A stretch of DNA of 36,196 nucleotides from a filamentous cyanobacterium CCT1 (GCA_003017855.1 PYER01000031.1:1-36196), one strand, 5' to 3'; shown: positions 8,127 to 17,424, counted from the stretch's first letter. Made by a program: numbers and translations. The notes: generated by a model from the letters alone, not told the origin.

Positions 8127-9137
8127 ATGGCAATCAGTCTGCAGCAGGCCCTAGGTGTGGGGCAGTATTTGGTCACTCAGCGCCTCAAAGGCCGCAAGCA
8201 GTATCCCCTGGTGCTGATGCTGGAACCGCTGTTTCGCTGTAACCTGGCCTGCTCGGGCTGCGGCAAAATTCAGCATCCCAAAGAAATTCTGAAGCAGAAC
8301 CTGTCGCCCGAGGACTGCTTCGCTGCGGTGGAAGAATGCGGCGCTCCGGTGGTTTCAATCCCCGGTGGAGAGCCGCTGCTGCATCCTCAGATTGACGAAA
8401 TCGTGCAGGGGCTGGTCGATCGCAGAAAGTTTGTCTACCTCTGCACCAACGGCCTGCTGCTCGAAAAAAGTCTCCACAAGTTTACGCCGTCGCCCTATCT
8501 CTCCTTCAGCGTTCACCTGGACGGCATGAAAGAGCTGCACGACCAATGCGTCGATCGCTCCGGCGTGTTCGATATTGCCATTAGCGCCATTCGAGCCGCC
8601 AAAGCACGAGGCTTTCGCGTTACCACCAATACCACTGTGTTTGAGGGTACTGATCCCAAAGAGATTCAGGTGCTCTTCGACTATCTCACCGAGCTCAAAG
8701 TCGACGGCATGATGGTTTCACCAGGCTATAGCTACGAGTGGGCCCCGAACCAGGATCACTTCCTCAAGCGCGAGCAAACCAAAGCCCTGTTCCGCGAGAT
8801 TTTGGCCCCCTTCACCACTGGCAAAAAGAAATGGGAGTTCAACCATAATCCGCTCTTTTTAGATTTTCTAACCGGCCAAAAAGACTATGACTGCACGCCC
8901 TGGGGTAGCCCCAGCTATAGCGTGCTGGGCTGGCAAAAACCTTGCTATCTGCTCAACGAAGGCCATTACGAAACCTTCCAAGAACTGCTCGACAACACCG
9001 ACTGGGATCAGTACGGCCACAACAGCGGCAATCCCCAGTGCGCCGACTGCATGGTGCACTGTGGCTATGAGCCTACCGCCGCAGAAGCAGCCCTCCAGCC
9101 GCAGAACATGCTGCGAGCAATGGGCAGCCTCTTCTAG
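8127..9137 (+). CDS. hpnH: HpnH, adenosyl-hopene transferase (radical SAM)
   Basis: HpnH adds a 5'-deoxyadenosyl group to diploptene (hopene), the first step of C35 extended hopanoid synthesis. The chosen start, ATG 8127 ([15 protein letters not shown]), has a GGAGAG-type ribosome binding site and matches the usual HpnH N-terminus. The upstream ATG at 8055 in the same frame adds 24 unconserved residues. The 336-residue protein has the 4Fe-4S motif RCNLACSGC (C38, C42, C45) and GGEPLLHP binding the SAM amino group. A Cys-rich C-terminal segment ([13 protein letters not shown]) is also typical. Length and motif order fit the family throughout. The squalene-hopene cyclase and HpnG expected in the pathway are not in this window. 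Confidence 0.93.
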   Translation: MAISLQQALGVGQYLVTQRLKGRKQYPLVLMLEPLFRCNLACSGCGKIQHPKEILKQNLSPEDCFAAVEECGAPVVSIPGGEPLLHPQIDEIVQGLVDRRKFVYLCTNGLLLEKSLHKFTPSPYLSFSVHLDGMKELHDQCVDRSGVFDIAISAIRAAKARGFRVTTNTTVFEGTDPKEIQVLFDYLTELKVDGMMVSPGYSYEWAPNQDHFLKREQTKALFREILAPFTTGKKKWEFNHNPLFLDFLTGQKDYDCTPWGSPSYSVLGWQKPCYLLNEGHYETFQELLDNTDWDQYGHNSGNPQCADCMVHCGYEPTAAEAALQPQNMLRAMGSLF

Positions 9138-9177
9138 AGGGTTTGGTTGCCGCCGTCCTGTCTAAAAACCCCTCTTG

Positions 9178-9953
<776 letters not shown>

Positions 9954-10351
9954 AGGAAGTTAGGTTATCGCTACAGACCCCTATCGTTTCACAGTTTGTG
10001 GCCAACGGTTTCGCTTGACGGGTTTGGCGCGATCGCACTGGCAGAGCTTGAGCACGGCTCAAAAATGCTTGTTTCGGCAAAATGAGTCAGCAAAGAATTA
10101 TTTAGTCCGGCGAGTGTTTTTATTCGTAGAACTTCCGTCAGAACTACTGGTAAAAACCATTAGTAGAAAGACACAGCAGAAGCACAATCTGTTTTTAGAT
10201 TAAGGAAAGATTAATCGATAAAGGTACTTTGATTAATCAGAATTTAAGAGCTAGCTAAATTCTTAAAAATCATAAGCAAATGGTGCGATCGCGGTTTAGC
10301 GTACTTAATGTACCGTTGATGCCCTAGCTCACTGCGGAGGCTCTAACCTCG
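9954..10351. other. 398-nt intergenic region upstream of pstC
   Basis: This divergent region lies between the frameshifted SDR gene and pstC. It holds the phased TTAA repeat array at 10197-10259. A small inverted repeat TTGAGC-ACG-GCTCAA is at 10048-10062. An open frame at 10015-10203 has no family-like sequence and is not called. The stretch from about 10190 to 10280 is distinctly A+T-rich compared with its surroundings. Confidence 0.6.
10197..10259. promoter_or_regulatory. Pho-box-like array, 11-bp-phased TTAA repeats (probable PhoB/SphR site)
   Basis: Octamers separated by exactly 3 bp occur at 10197 AGATTAAG, 10208 AGATTAAT, 10219 TAAAGGTA (poor), 10230 TGATTAAT, 10241 AATTTAAG and 10252 TAGCTAAA. 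The reported cyanobacterial Pho box is tandem PyTTAAPyPy(T/A) octamers at 11-bp spacing. The reverse complement form is (A/T)PuPuTTAAPu, which the first repeat matches fully and four others match with one deviation. It lies about 90-155 bp upstream of pstC, as expected for phosphate-starvation control. Confidence 0.7.
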
Positions 10352-11485
10352 ATGCCAACCGAGTTTTCATCCCCCCCCGACAAATCTTCTCTGTGGCGGC
10401 CCAACCGCAGCAGCAGTCGTCAGGTAGAGAGCATTGTACGGATTGTATGCCTCATCTTTGCGGGTATCTCCATTCTGACTACCCTGGGCATTGTGCTGTC
10501 GCTAATTTTTGAGACCATCGATTTTTTCTCAGACCCGTTCTTTCGCCAGGCGCTCTGGATCAATCGGCTGCCTGACCTGCTGCCCGACGCCTCTGAGGCG
10601 CAAATTCAAGCAGTGGGCGAGCAAATTCAGGCCCTTGACCCCACGCAGCTCAGCTCAGCATCTCAGGCTGTTGGGCTAGAGCCGCCCAGCCCGATTGCCG
10701 GGTTTTTCTATGCCATCACGCGTTTTTTTACCGATCGCCGCTGGACACCGCTGTTTGCCAACGACACCGACTTTGGCATTTTTGTGCTGATTAGCGCCAC
10801 GCTGATGACAACCACCATCGCGCTGATCGTAGCGGTGCCCTTGGGGCTGCTCATTGCAATTTTCTTGAGCGAATACGCGGCCCCCAAGCTGCGCCAGGTG
10901 CTCAAGCCCGTCTTAGAACTGCTGGCGGGGGTGCCTTCGGTGGTGTTTGGCTACTTTGCCCTGCTAACCGTGACGCCGTTCTTGCAGCAGCTCATTCCCT
11001 CGCTGCAAGGGTTTAACGCCCTTAGCGCTGGTATGGTGCTGGGGGTAAGCATCATTCCGCTGGTGGCATCGCTCAGTGAAGACGCCATCAACGCCGTGCC
11101 CCAGGACCTGCGCCAGGGAGCTTTTGCGATGGGGGCAACCAAGCGCGAAGCCATTCAGGCAGTAGTATTACCAGCAGCGCTGTCGGGTATTGTGGCATCG
11201 ATCATTTTGGCCATGTCGCGGGCCATTGGTGAAACTATGATCGTGACCCTGGCGGCGGGGCAAAACCCTCAGCCCATCAACGGCGACTTGGGCTTTATCA
11301 ATCCTTTTATTCCAGTGATGACGATGACCGCATTTATTGTTCAGGTCAGTCTGGGCGATGCCCCCTTTGGCTCACTGGCCTATAAAACCATTTTTGCCGT
11401 CGGTATGGCGCTTTTTCTAATTACCCTGACGCTAAACATTGTTAGCTACTGGTTTGTACGTCGCTTTCGGGAGAAATACGACTAA
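10352..11485 (+). CDS. pstC: Phosphate ABC transporter permease PstC
   Basis: This 377-residue inner-membrane permease has a first helix at about residues 28-52. A periplasmic region of about 80 residues (about 60-140) with an Ala/Gln-rich stretch follows, longer than in E. coli PstC. The binding-protein-dependent permease core comes next. The EAA loop region reads EDAINAVPQDLRQGAFAMGATK, and the helix SRAIGETMIVTLAAG is PstC-typical. The stop overlaps the ATG of pstA by one base (TAATG), so the two are translationally coupled. A GGAGG ribosome binding site lies slightly far upstream of the ATG. The Pho-box-like array upstream suggests induction by phosphate limitation. The substrate-binding protein and ATPase genes are not adjacent. 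Confidence 0.95.
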   Translation: MPTEFSSPPDKSSLWRPNRSSSRQVESIVRIVCLIFAGISILTTLGIVLSLIFETIDFFSDPFFRQALWINRLPDLLPDASEAQIQAVGEQIQALDPTQLSSASQAVGLEPPSPIAGFFYAITRFFTDRRWTPLFANDTDFGIFVLISATLMTTTIALIVAVPLGLLIAIFLSEYAAPKLRQVLKPVLELLAGVPSVVFGYFALLTVTPFLQQLIPSLQGFNALSAGMVLGVSIIPLVASLSEDAINAVPQDLRQGAFAMGATKREAIQAVVLPAALSGIVASIILAMSRAIGETMIVTLAAGQNPQPINGDLGFINPFIPVMTMTAFIVQVSLGDAPFGSLAYKTIFAVGMALFLITLTLNIVSYWFVRRFREKYD

Positions 11486-12468
11486 TGGCCTCGTCACAAT
11501 CACAGTTTTCAACGCCTCAACCCACAGTCGCTACCGTTTCAGAATTTGCGGGCAACCTGCCCCAGCGCTACCTTGTCGATCGCGCCTTTAGGCTAGCTAC
11601 CTGGGTTGCTACCGCGATCGCGATCGCCGTCCTGGGCTGGCTGCTGATTGACGTTCTAAGCCAGGGTTTGGGCCGCCTGAGTTGGCAGTTTCTCACCAGC
11701 TTTCCCTCCCGCCGACCTGAAGATGCAGGCATTATTGGAGCCCTGGCCGGCACCTTCTGGGTAATGATTATTGTCCCCATCGTGGCGTTTCCTATCGGAG
11801 TGGGGGCAGGACTCTACCTGGAAGAATTTTCTGACGACACCTGGTTTTCTCGCCTGATCGAAATAAACATCAATAACCTGGCCGGGGTGCCATCCATTAT
11901 CTACGGGTTGCTAGGATTAGCTGCTTTTGTGCGCATTATGGAGCCCATTACCGGCGGACGAACGGTACTGGCTGGAGCCCTCACGCTGGCTCTGCTGGTG
12001 CTGCCGATTATCATTGTCGCCACCCGTGAGGCTCTACGCGCGGTACCCGAGGGCATTCGCCTGGCGGGGTTGGCGATGGGGGGCAGTCGCTGGCAGGTGG
12101 TGCGCGACCATGTGCTGCCCGCCGCCCTCTCGGGCATTCTCACCGGGGTTATTTTGGCCCTCTCCCGCGCCATCGGCGAAACCGCGCCGCTGATTACTAT
12201 TGGGGCGCTGACCTTTGTACCCTTCACCCCCGGCTGCACCGAAAACTTTCCTTACTTCAACCCCCTAGACCTGGTGCGCTGCCCCACCGATGTAGCCCAA
12301 AGCCCGTTTACGGTCATGCCGATTCAAATTTTCAACTGGATCAGCCGCCCCCAGCAGGCGTTCCACGAAAACGGAGCCGCCGCCATTATTGTGCTACTAG
12401 TTATGCTGGTGCTGATGAACAGCGTTGCGATCGCTCTGCGCAGTCGGTTTCAAGGGCGGCGATCGTGA
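11485..12468 (+). CDS. pstA: Phosphate ABC transporter permease PstA
   Basis: The 327-residue partner permease of PstC begins with a soluble N-terminus of about 35 residues. The first helix is at about 37-57 and the core contains a GAGLYLEEF segment. The EAA motif is TREALRAVPEGIRLAGLAMGG, and SRAIGETAPLITIGA follows. An extra loop with two cysteines (PFTPGCTENFPYFNPLDLVRC) precedes the last helix. It forms the membrane channel with PstC and should be driven by PstB. The gene is coupled to pstC by a one-base overlap. No pstB follows; the next gene is the convergent pilin. The 3' end is close to a hairpin at 12513-12549 that may also end this transcript. Confidence 0.95.
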   Translation: MASSQSQFSTPQPTVATVSEFAGNLPQRYLVDRAFRLATWVATAIAIAVLGWLLIDVLSQGLGRLSWQFLTSFPSRRPEDAGIIGALAGTFWVMIIVPIVAFPIGVGAGLYLEEFSDDTWFSRLIEININNLAGVPSIIYGLLGLAAFVRIMEPITGGRTVLAGALTLALLVLPIIIVATREALRAVPEGIRLAGLAMGGSRWQVVRDHVLPAALSGILTGVILALSRAIGETAPLITIGALTFVPFTPGCTENFPYFNPLDLVRCPTDVAQSPFTVMPIQIFNWISRPQQAFHENGAAAIIVLLVMLVLMNSVAIALRSRFQGRRS

Positions 12469-12506
12469 ACGCTAAACATGGTTATAACAACAAAGAAATA
12501 CATGCC

Positions 12507-12549
12507 AAAAACCCAGGGTTCAGCCATTTAGGAAATAGCTGAACCCTGG
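12507..12549 (-). terminator. Rho-independent terminator of pilA (possibly bidirectional)
   Basis: A perfect 12-bp inverted repeat, CCAGGGTTCAGC (12513-12524) and GCTGAACCCTGG (12538-12549), encloses a 13-nt loop. On the minus strand it is followed by G and five Ts. It sits between the convergent ends of pstA and pilA. Confidence 0.8.
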
Positions 12550-12586
12550 ATCAAGGATGGACTAAGTTCAGCGTAGTCTAGCTCAA

Positions 12587-13123
12587 CTATAGTTTCTTGA
12601 AAGTACCGTTAGGGCAGGTAACAGTGGTTGCAGCAGCCGGAGCGCCAGGCGTTATGTTTACAGCAGGGGCCACGTTAGCGTTTAGAGATTCGCACATAAT
12701 GGCAAGGGTTGTTGCATCTTGACCACCAGTGCCTGTGGTCAGTTGGACACCACCAGCATAGGACTTCAGGGCTACATCAACCATGGTAGCTAGGGCTTTA
12801 GCACCACCTACACCAGTATCAGCAATGGTGTAGTTGTAGTAGGTGGTGTTGGAAGGAATACCAATAGCCAGGGTCACGAAGTCGGGAGCAAAAGCGGAGT
12901 TCTCCAGGCGGTAGGCTTGCTGGCCGCGGTTCATGGAACCGACATAGGTTTTAGCTTCAGACTGACGAGCTTTGTTGGCCTGGTTGAGGAAAGAAGGCAG
13001 CGCGATCGCAGCCAGAATACCGATGATGATAATTACAACCAGCAGTTCGATCAGGGTGAAGCCGCCTTCTTCTTTTTTAGCAATCAGGTGCTTCAGCAGG
13101 TTGGCTTTGAGAGAGGTTTTCAT
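12587..13123 (-). CDS. pilA: Major type IV pilin PilA
   Basis: The 178-residue prepilin has a 21-residue charged leader ending at the PilD site G|FTLIE (GGFTLIELLVV). The hydrophobic assembly helix IIIIGILAAIALPSFLNQA follows, then the QSEAKTYVGSMNRGQQAYRLE segment common to cyanobacterial pilins. Two cysteines (in IMCESL and TVTCPNG) probably form the C-terminal disulfide loop. The Thr/Gly/Ala-rich head (about residues 90-170) is a plausible glycosylation target. It assembles into extracellular pili for motility and DNA uptake. An AAGGAGA ribosome binding site lies upstream of the ATG, and a strong terminator lies downstream. The O-antigen-ligase-like gene lies 92 bp upstream on the same strand. 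Confidence 0.95.
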   Translation of the reverse strand: MKTSLKANLLKHLIAKKEEGGFTLIELLVVIIIIGILAAIALPSFLNQANKARQSEAKTYVGSMNRGQQAYRLENSAFAPDFVTLAIGIPSNTTYYNYTIADTGVGGAKALATMVDVALKSYAGGVQLTTGTGGQDATTLAIMCESLNANVAPAVNITPGAPAAATTVTCPNGTFKKL

Positions 13124-13215
13124 AGGTGTATGTCTCCTTGAGGGTAGGCGGTAGATGTGTTGTTTGCGCCTGGGTCTAACTTACCCACTTGCTCTCACCC
13201 AGCGATCACACCCTT

Positions 13216-15789
13216 TCAAAAAAGTTTTTTGGCTGACGCAGGCGGAGGAAAAATTTCAAAGCCATTGTGGACGGCGCTGGGTAGATTAAGTTGCTCTACT
13301 TGCAGCGTTTCTACCGTTTGATCTAAAGCCACAAATTCCCTGGGGAACTCAACAAACAGGCCCAGCAGCCCTGGTATTGCCCACCGATCTAAGCTGTCTA
13401 GGGGGGCAATGAAGTTGATGTTTTGGGCGTAGCGATTGCGGTAGGTAAGACCCAGCAGGCTGCGCCCCGTACGCTGGATTGGGGTACCGAAAGCCGTCAA
13501 CCACGATCGCAGGTCTCGATAGTCAGTCAATGACTCCGCTAGCTGGGCTTGCTCTGCTGGCGGCAGGTTGGCCTGTTCAAAGTAGGGCCGAGCAAATTCG
13601 TCGGGGCGTAGCCAGGCTCGCAGCAGCAGCAGGCCCTGGTCTTGGGGCGCTTGGTCGAGGGCCTGAGTGACAATCTCTAAAGCCGCCTCAGGATTTTGAT
13701 CGGTCACCAGCAGGGCCTGAGTGATCGGCCTCAGAATTAGCCGCTCTTGCGCCAGTTGGGGCCGCTGGTGCCACCAGCGCACCAGGGCCGTTTGGTCGTA
13801 TAACGTGTTGTAGCCCGGTGTATTTGGCGACATCGCCTCCAGCACTGTTTCTTGGTGGGCCAGGGCCTGGTCAAGCACAGAGGCCTGGAGCGGTGCCAGC
13901 GGCGCTTGTCGCCACAGAGGCAGGGTTAGAAACTCCGGATTTCCCAGGCCCTCAAGACTGAAGGCGGTAACAGCTGCCTCGGTTTGCCCCTGGGCCAGAT
14001 AGGTTTGCCCCAGTAGGTAACGACTCAAGCTGCCGTTTCTGGGGAACAGCTGCACCGCTCGCTGGCTGTACACCTGAGCGGCTGCCGGATCTTGGGGCAG
14101 CAGGAGCACTGCCAGATTGTGATTAAACCAGGCATCGTTGGGGGCGATCGCCGTCGCCGCCGCCAAATGGGTCAGTGTATCCTGGCGCGCCGCCGCTTGT
14201 TCTTCGGGGGGCACCTGAGGCAGCAACCCATAGATCTCCTGCCCCAGTAGAGCGTGGTAGGTGGGGTCCCACGGCGCCAGGGCAGCAGCGGATGAAAAGT
14301 GCTGCAACGATGCCGCTACATCCCCTCGACGGGCCTTGTGCAGAGCGCGATCGCCTTGCCAGAAGCCCAGGTCGGCCATCAGCCACAGGTAGCCGGCAAC
14401 CACCAACCAGGCCAATAGCCCCAGGCTCAAGTAGCGACGGGTGTCCACCCCCACGGACCGAGGCAGTTCTGCTGGGCTGGCAAGGTGTAGCAACACCACC
14501 ACCAGCGCGACCAACGCCATAGAAATACCGATATTTTCCAGTTGCCAGTCGGTCAAGCTAGAGACGCCGTAGGCTAACAGGCCGCCGCCCACCCCATAGA
14601 GCAGCCATCGCTGGGTGGGGTCTTGAACGGTACGATGCAGACGCAGCCACAGCCTGACTATCAGCACCAGCCACAGCAGGTAAACCCCCAGCCCCAACAG
14701 CCCCATTTCGCCCAAAACCTGGGATGGTGTGCTGTGCAACTGCTGTGCATGATCCATACCCAAGCCGGTCTCGATGGGGCGATAGAGGTTGGAAACGCGG
14801 CTCATCACCCCTGGGCCAACGCCAACCAGGGGGCGATCGCGCAAAATATTGGCGGCGACTTTGGCCAAAAAGTAGCGATCGAGCAGCGGTCCATCCTGAA
14901 CGACAAAGCCTGAGGGGTTAGTAAAATTGAGGCTGCCAAGCAAACTACGCACGCGGGGGTTGCTTAACACTACGCCCACAACCACAGCCAGCCCAAGTCC
15001 ACCCATCGCCAAACGGCGCGGTCTACCCTTGGCCGTAGGCCCCACAACAAAAGCAGCTGTAGCGACCAGCAACCACACTAAAACGCCCAACAGGGCACCC
15101 CGCGATCCGCTGACGTAGAGCGCAATGCCAGTTAATACAGTGGCGGCGGCTGCCAACCACCGCAGCCAACCTCTAAACGCCAAAGCGCAGCCCAGCGCAA
15201 CGGGCAAAGCCAGGGTAAAGTAGCCGCCGACGAAGTTGTGGTGGCCAAAGGGCATGGTATTGCGCAGGGCCTGATAAAACTCGTTGTCGATGGCAGCCTC
15301 GGCCCCCGGTCGCCACAGGGCCAAGGAGATGGCGGCGGTGCCCAAAAAAGTGCCAGCGATTGCCGCAACGAGATAGGTCGTTTTAACCTGAGCCTGCCGC
15401 ACCCAATTAGCACCGCCGTAGAGCGCCAAAAAGTAAAATGAGGCCAAAACCACGTTCCATAGGGCAACGGTTTTGAAGTCACTGGCCAGGCTGCAAATGA
15501 TCAGGCTGATAATCGTTGCCGCCACCGCCCAGTCCAGGCCGTAACCCAAGGGACGAAAGGGCCGATCGAGCTGACGCAGTTGAACAATTAGCCAGAGCGC
15601 GATCGACAAAAATCCCATTTGCCAGACCAGGGCCCAGGGCCACCCCACCATGCGCAGGTAGCTGTGGGGCAGCCAGGTCATCACTACCACGGCAATCCCA
15701 GCCAGGGCACCCGGCCAGTTAAAAGCTCTATTTGTAGCCTCAAGGGTGGCCCCATTTGTAGAGGATTGCGGAGAAGAATCTTGAGCCAT
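13216..15789 (-). CDS. O-antigen ligase-like polytopic protein with TPR C-terminal half
   Basis: This protein of about 857 residues has some 12 transmembrane helices in the first 460 residues, including the Wzy_C-type core with a large periplasmic loop (GPLLDRYFLAK to HSTPSQVLGEMGLLG, carrying a conserved His). A periplasmic tetratricopeptide-like region of about 400 residues follows. The architecture matches membrane ligases and polymerases that transfer lipid-linked oligosaccharide to lipid A, polysaccharide or pilin. ATG 15789 is preferred to TTG 15801 in the same frame. It lies directly upstream of pilA on the same strand, so a role in pilin glycosylation is possible but unproven. An alternative is S-layer or exopolysaccharide assembly. 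The last codons lie in a CAAAAAAGTTTTTTG palindrome. Confidence 0.85.
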   Translation of the reverse strand: MAQDSSPQSSTNGATLEATNRAFNWPGALAGIAVVVMTWLPHSYLRMVGWPWALVWQMGFLSIALWLIVQLRQLDRPFRPLGYGLDWAVAATIISLIICSLASDFKTVALWNVVLASFYFLALYGGANWVRQAQVKTTYLVAAIAGTFLGTAAISLALWRPGAEAAIDNEFYQALRNTMPFGHHNFVGGYFTLALPVALGCALAFRGWLRWLAAAATVLTGIALYVSGSRGALLGVLVWLLVATAAFVVGPTAKGRPRRLAMGGLGLAVVVGVVLSNPRVRSLLGSLNFTNPSGFVVQDGPLLDRYFLAKVAANILRDRPLVGVGPGVMSRVSNLYRPIETGLGMDHAQQLHSTPSQVLGEMGLLGLGVYLLWLVLIVRLWLRLHRTVQDPTQRWLLYGVGGGLLAYGVSSLTDWQLENIGISMALVALVVVLLHLASPAELPRSVGVDTRRYLSLGLLAWLVVAGYLWLMADLGFWQGDRALHKARRGDVAASLQHFSSAAALAPWDPTYHALLGQEIYGLLPQVPPEEQAAARQDTLTHLAAATAIAPNDAWFNHNLAVLLLPQDPAAAQVYSQRAVQLFPRNGSLSRYLLGQTYLAQGQTEAAVTAFSLEGLGNPEFLTLPLWRQAPLAPLQASVLDQALAHQETVLEAMSPNTPGYNTLYDQTALVRWWHQRPQLAQERLILRPITQALLVTDQNPEAALEIVTQALDQAPQDQGLLLLRAWLRPDEFARPYFEQANLPPAEQAQLAESLTDYRDLRSWLTAFGTPIQRTGRSLLGLTYRNRYAQNINFIAPLDSLDRWAIPGLLGLFVEFPREFVALDQTVETLQVEQLNLPSAVHNGFEIFPPPASAKKLF

Positions 15790-15873
15790 AGACGATGCCA
15801 ATACGGTGAAATAGCCGGGGAAGACGGTTGGCTGGCGCCCACTTGGTTCTGTACGAACGCTGTCTAGACGCGA

Positions 15874-15901
15874 TTGCTATCGAGGTGGGTAGACTTATTC
15901 T
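15874..15901 (+). promoter_or_regulatory. Candidate sigma-70-type promoter for the 15962 gene
   Basis: TTGCTA (15874-15879) and TATTCT (15896-15901) are separated by 16 bp, about 60 bp upstream of the ATG. This is pattern matching only. Confidence 0.35.
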
Positions 15902-15961
15902 AGAACCACCCCAAAATCAGTGCCCCGCGCTATAGGTTTCTTACGCTTACCAAAGACACCG

Positions 15962-16771
15962 ATGCCGCTATCTCTGAGCAATCCCCATCGCCCCCTGCAC
16001 CAAACTAAGCGTCTGTTGGTTTGGGTCGCGCCTGTCGTGCTGCTGCTAGGTCTGCTGCCCCTACAGAAGCAGCACCTGGCAGCGCTCCAAGACCGCACCG
16101 CCGTCAACCAGAGTTTTGAGCAACAGGACCAGGCTACCGCCGCGACCCTGGCGCTGGCCCAAAAAATGCCCACATTTGGGTTTGATAATGTGGTGGCAGA
16201 CTGGTTTTTTCTGCGGTTTTTACAGTACTTTGGCGACGACGTAGCGCGGGCCGAAACGGGCTACAGCTTGAGTCCAGAGTTCTTTCGGGTGATCATTCCC
16301 AACGACCCGTACTACCGCATGTTTTATCTCTTCCTGTCAGGCAGCACCAGCAACTTTGCGGCCAAACCAGAGCAAAGTGTGGCGCTGATCGCCCAGGGGC
16401 TGGAGCGGCTCAGCCCCACCCTACCCGAGGATGGATTTTACATCTGGCGCTATCGCGGCGTAGATGAACTGCTGTATTTAGGTGATGCCGAAGCGGCACA
16501 AAAATCCTACCGCATAGCCGCTGACTGGGCTAGACAGTCGTCTCACCCAGACGCCCCCTACATTGCCGAAAACTCTCAGCGTACCGCTGATTTTCTCGCC
16601 CGCAACCCGCTCAGCAAGCAGGCCCAGGTCAACGCCTGGGCCAGCGTCTTGGGGAGCGCGTTTGACGATGCTACCCGACAGCGGGCGATCGATCGTATTG
16701 AAGAACTCGGTGGCAGCGTCTTGATCAATGAAGCTGGCGAGATCAGTATTCAGTTCCCGCCCGATGATTAG
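15962..16771 (+). CDS. Conserved cyanobacterial membrane-anchored protein of unknown function
   Basis: The 269-residue protein starts at ATG 15962 (MPLSLSNPHRP). The same frame can be extended to GTG 15920, but the extra residues lack a ribosome binding site. A single membrane helix at about residues 19-37 (LLVWVAPVVLLLGLLPL) is followed by an alpha-helical region. That region contains FGFDNVVADWFFLRFLQYFGDD, a pattern I associate with a cyanobacterial family of unknown function. The soluble part probably adopts TPR-like helices. It is divergent from the ligase gene and ends 8 nt from the convergent cyclophilin gene. I cannot assign a function. Confidence 0.75.
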   Translation: MPLSLSNPHRPLHQTKRLLVWVAPVVLLLGLLPLQKQHLAALQDRTAVNQSFEQQDQATAATLALAQKMPTFGFDNVVADWFFLRFLQYFGDDVARAETGYSLSPEFFRVIIPNDPYYRMFYLFLSGSTSNFAAKPEQSVALIAQGLERLSPTLPEDGFYIWRYRGVDELLYLGDAEAAQKSYRIAADWARQSSHPDAPYIAENSQRTADFLARNPLSKQAQVNAWASVLGSAFDDATRQRAIDRIEELGGSVLINEAGEISIQFPPDD

Positions 16772-16779
16772 GGCAGTTT

Positions 16780-17304
16780 CTACAGTTCGCCGCAGTCGGC
16801 GATTACGACAGGCTCAGAGGTTTGGCCGCTGCGGCTGCCTACCTGCTCCATGGCGCTGACCACATCCATGCCTTCGACTACACTGCCAAAGACCACGTGC
16901 TTGCCGTCGAGCCAGGGGGTGGCCACCGTAGTCAAAAAGAACTGCGACCCGTTGGTATTAGGGCCAGCGTTGGCCATGCTCAGTAGACCAGGGGTGGTGT
17001 GCTTGAGGGTAAAGTTTTCGTCGGCAAATTTCATGCCGTAGATCGACTCGCCGCCGGTGCCGTTGCCGCGAGTGAAATCGCCCCCCTGGCACATAAACTC
17101 TGGAATAATGCGGTGAAAGCTAGAGCCCTTGTAGTGCAGCGGCACGCCCGAGGTGCCCATGCCTTTCTCGCCAGTGCACAGGGCGCGGAAGTTCTCGGCG
17201 GTTTTTGGGGTAACATCGGCCCGCAGCTCCATGACGATGCGGCCAGCGGGGGTACCGCCAATGGTGATGTCAAAAAAGACTTTGGGATTAGTTGCTTCAG
17301 TCAT
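16780..17304 (-). CDS. Peptidyl-prolyl cis-trans isomerase, cyclophilin type
   Basis: This 174-residue single-domain cyclophilin has no signal peptide, so it is probably cytoplasmic. It has the catalytic [15 protein letters not shown] segment with the active-site Arg, plus NGSQFFLTT and [10 protein letters not shown] with the Trp that contacts cyclosporin. Identity to eukaryotic cyclophilin A is visibly high across these blocks, including GTGGESIYG, which is typical of the eukaryote-like subgroup. It speeds proline isomerisation during protein folding. The stop lies 8 nt from the convergent upstream gene. It is separated from putA by a hairpin-containing spacer. Confidence 0.95.
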   Translation of the reverse strand: MTEATNPKVFFDITIGGTPAGRIVMELRADVTPKTAENFRALCTGEKGMGTSGVPLHYKGSSFHRIIPEFMCQGGDFTRGNGTGGESIYGMKFADENFTLKHTTPGLLSMANAGPNTNGSQFFLTTVATPWLDGKHVVFGSVVEGMDVVSAMEQVGSRSGQTSEPVVIADCGEL

Positions 17305-17393
17305 GAATCGCTCTCTTGGTGCAAGACGTGGGGTTAACCTCTGCCATTAACCCACAGATTCGGCCTGGTGAATACATCCTCAGTGGGTAAGGA

Positions 17394-17424
17394 GCAACCC
17401 GGTTTGTCAAAGAAACCGGGTTGC
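17394..17424. repeat. AACCCGGTTT hairpin repeat, copy 1
   Basis: A perfect 12-bp inverted repeat, GCAACCCGGTTT (17394-17405) and AAACCGGGTTGC (17413-17424), encloses a 7-nt loop between the putA stop and the cyclophilin gene start. The core AACCCGGTTT/AAACCGGGTT is shared with copy 2 at 25867-25899. There is no T-run on the putA strand, so it is a weak terminator at best. Confidence 0.75.

Noticed and set aside
7898-8176. 92-codon minus-strand frame between the synthase gene and hpnH
   Set aside because: It overlaps the hpnH start, has no ribosome binding site and no recognisable sequence pattern.
10015-10203. 62-codon plus-strand frame upstream of pstC
   Set aside because: Low-complexity, AT-rich end, overlaps the phased repeat array and resembles no family.
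10300-10314. GTAC-TTAAT-GTAC palindrome upstream of pstC as an NtcA or LexA site
   Set aside because: NtcA needs GTA-N8-TAC (here N7) and the cyanobacterial LexA box has a 4-bp spacer between GTAC and GTWC (here 5).
13204-13224. CAAAAAAGTTTTTTG palindrome at the ligase stop codon as a terminator
   Set aside because: The stem is only A-T pairs with a single central base, too weak; it is more likely a product of the Lys-Lys codons at the C-terminus.
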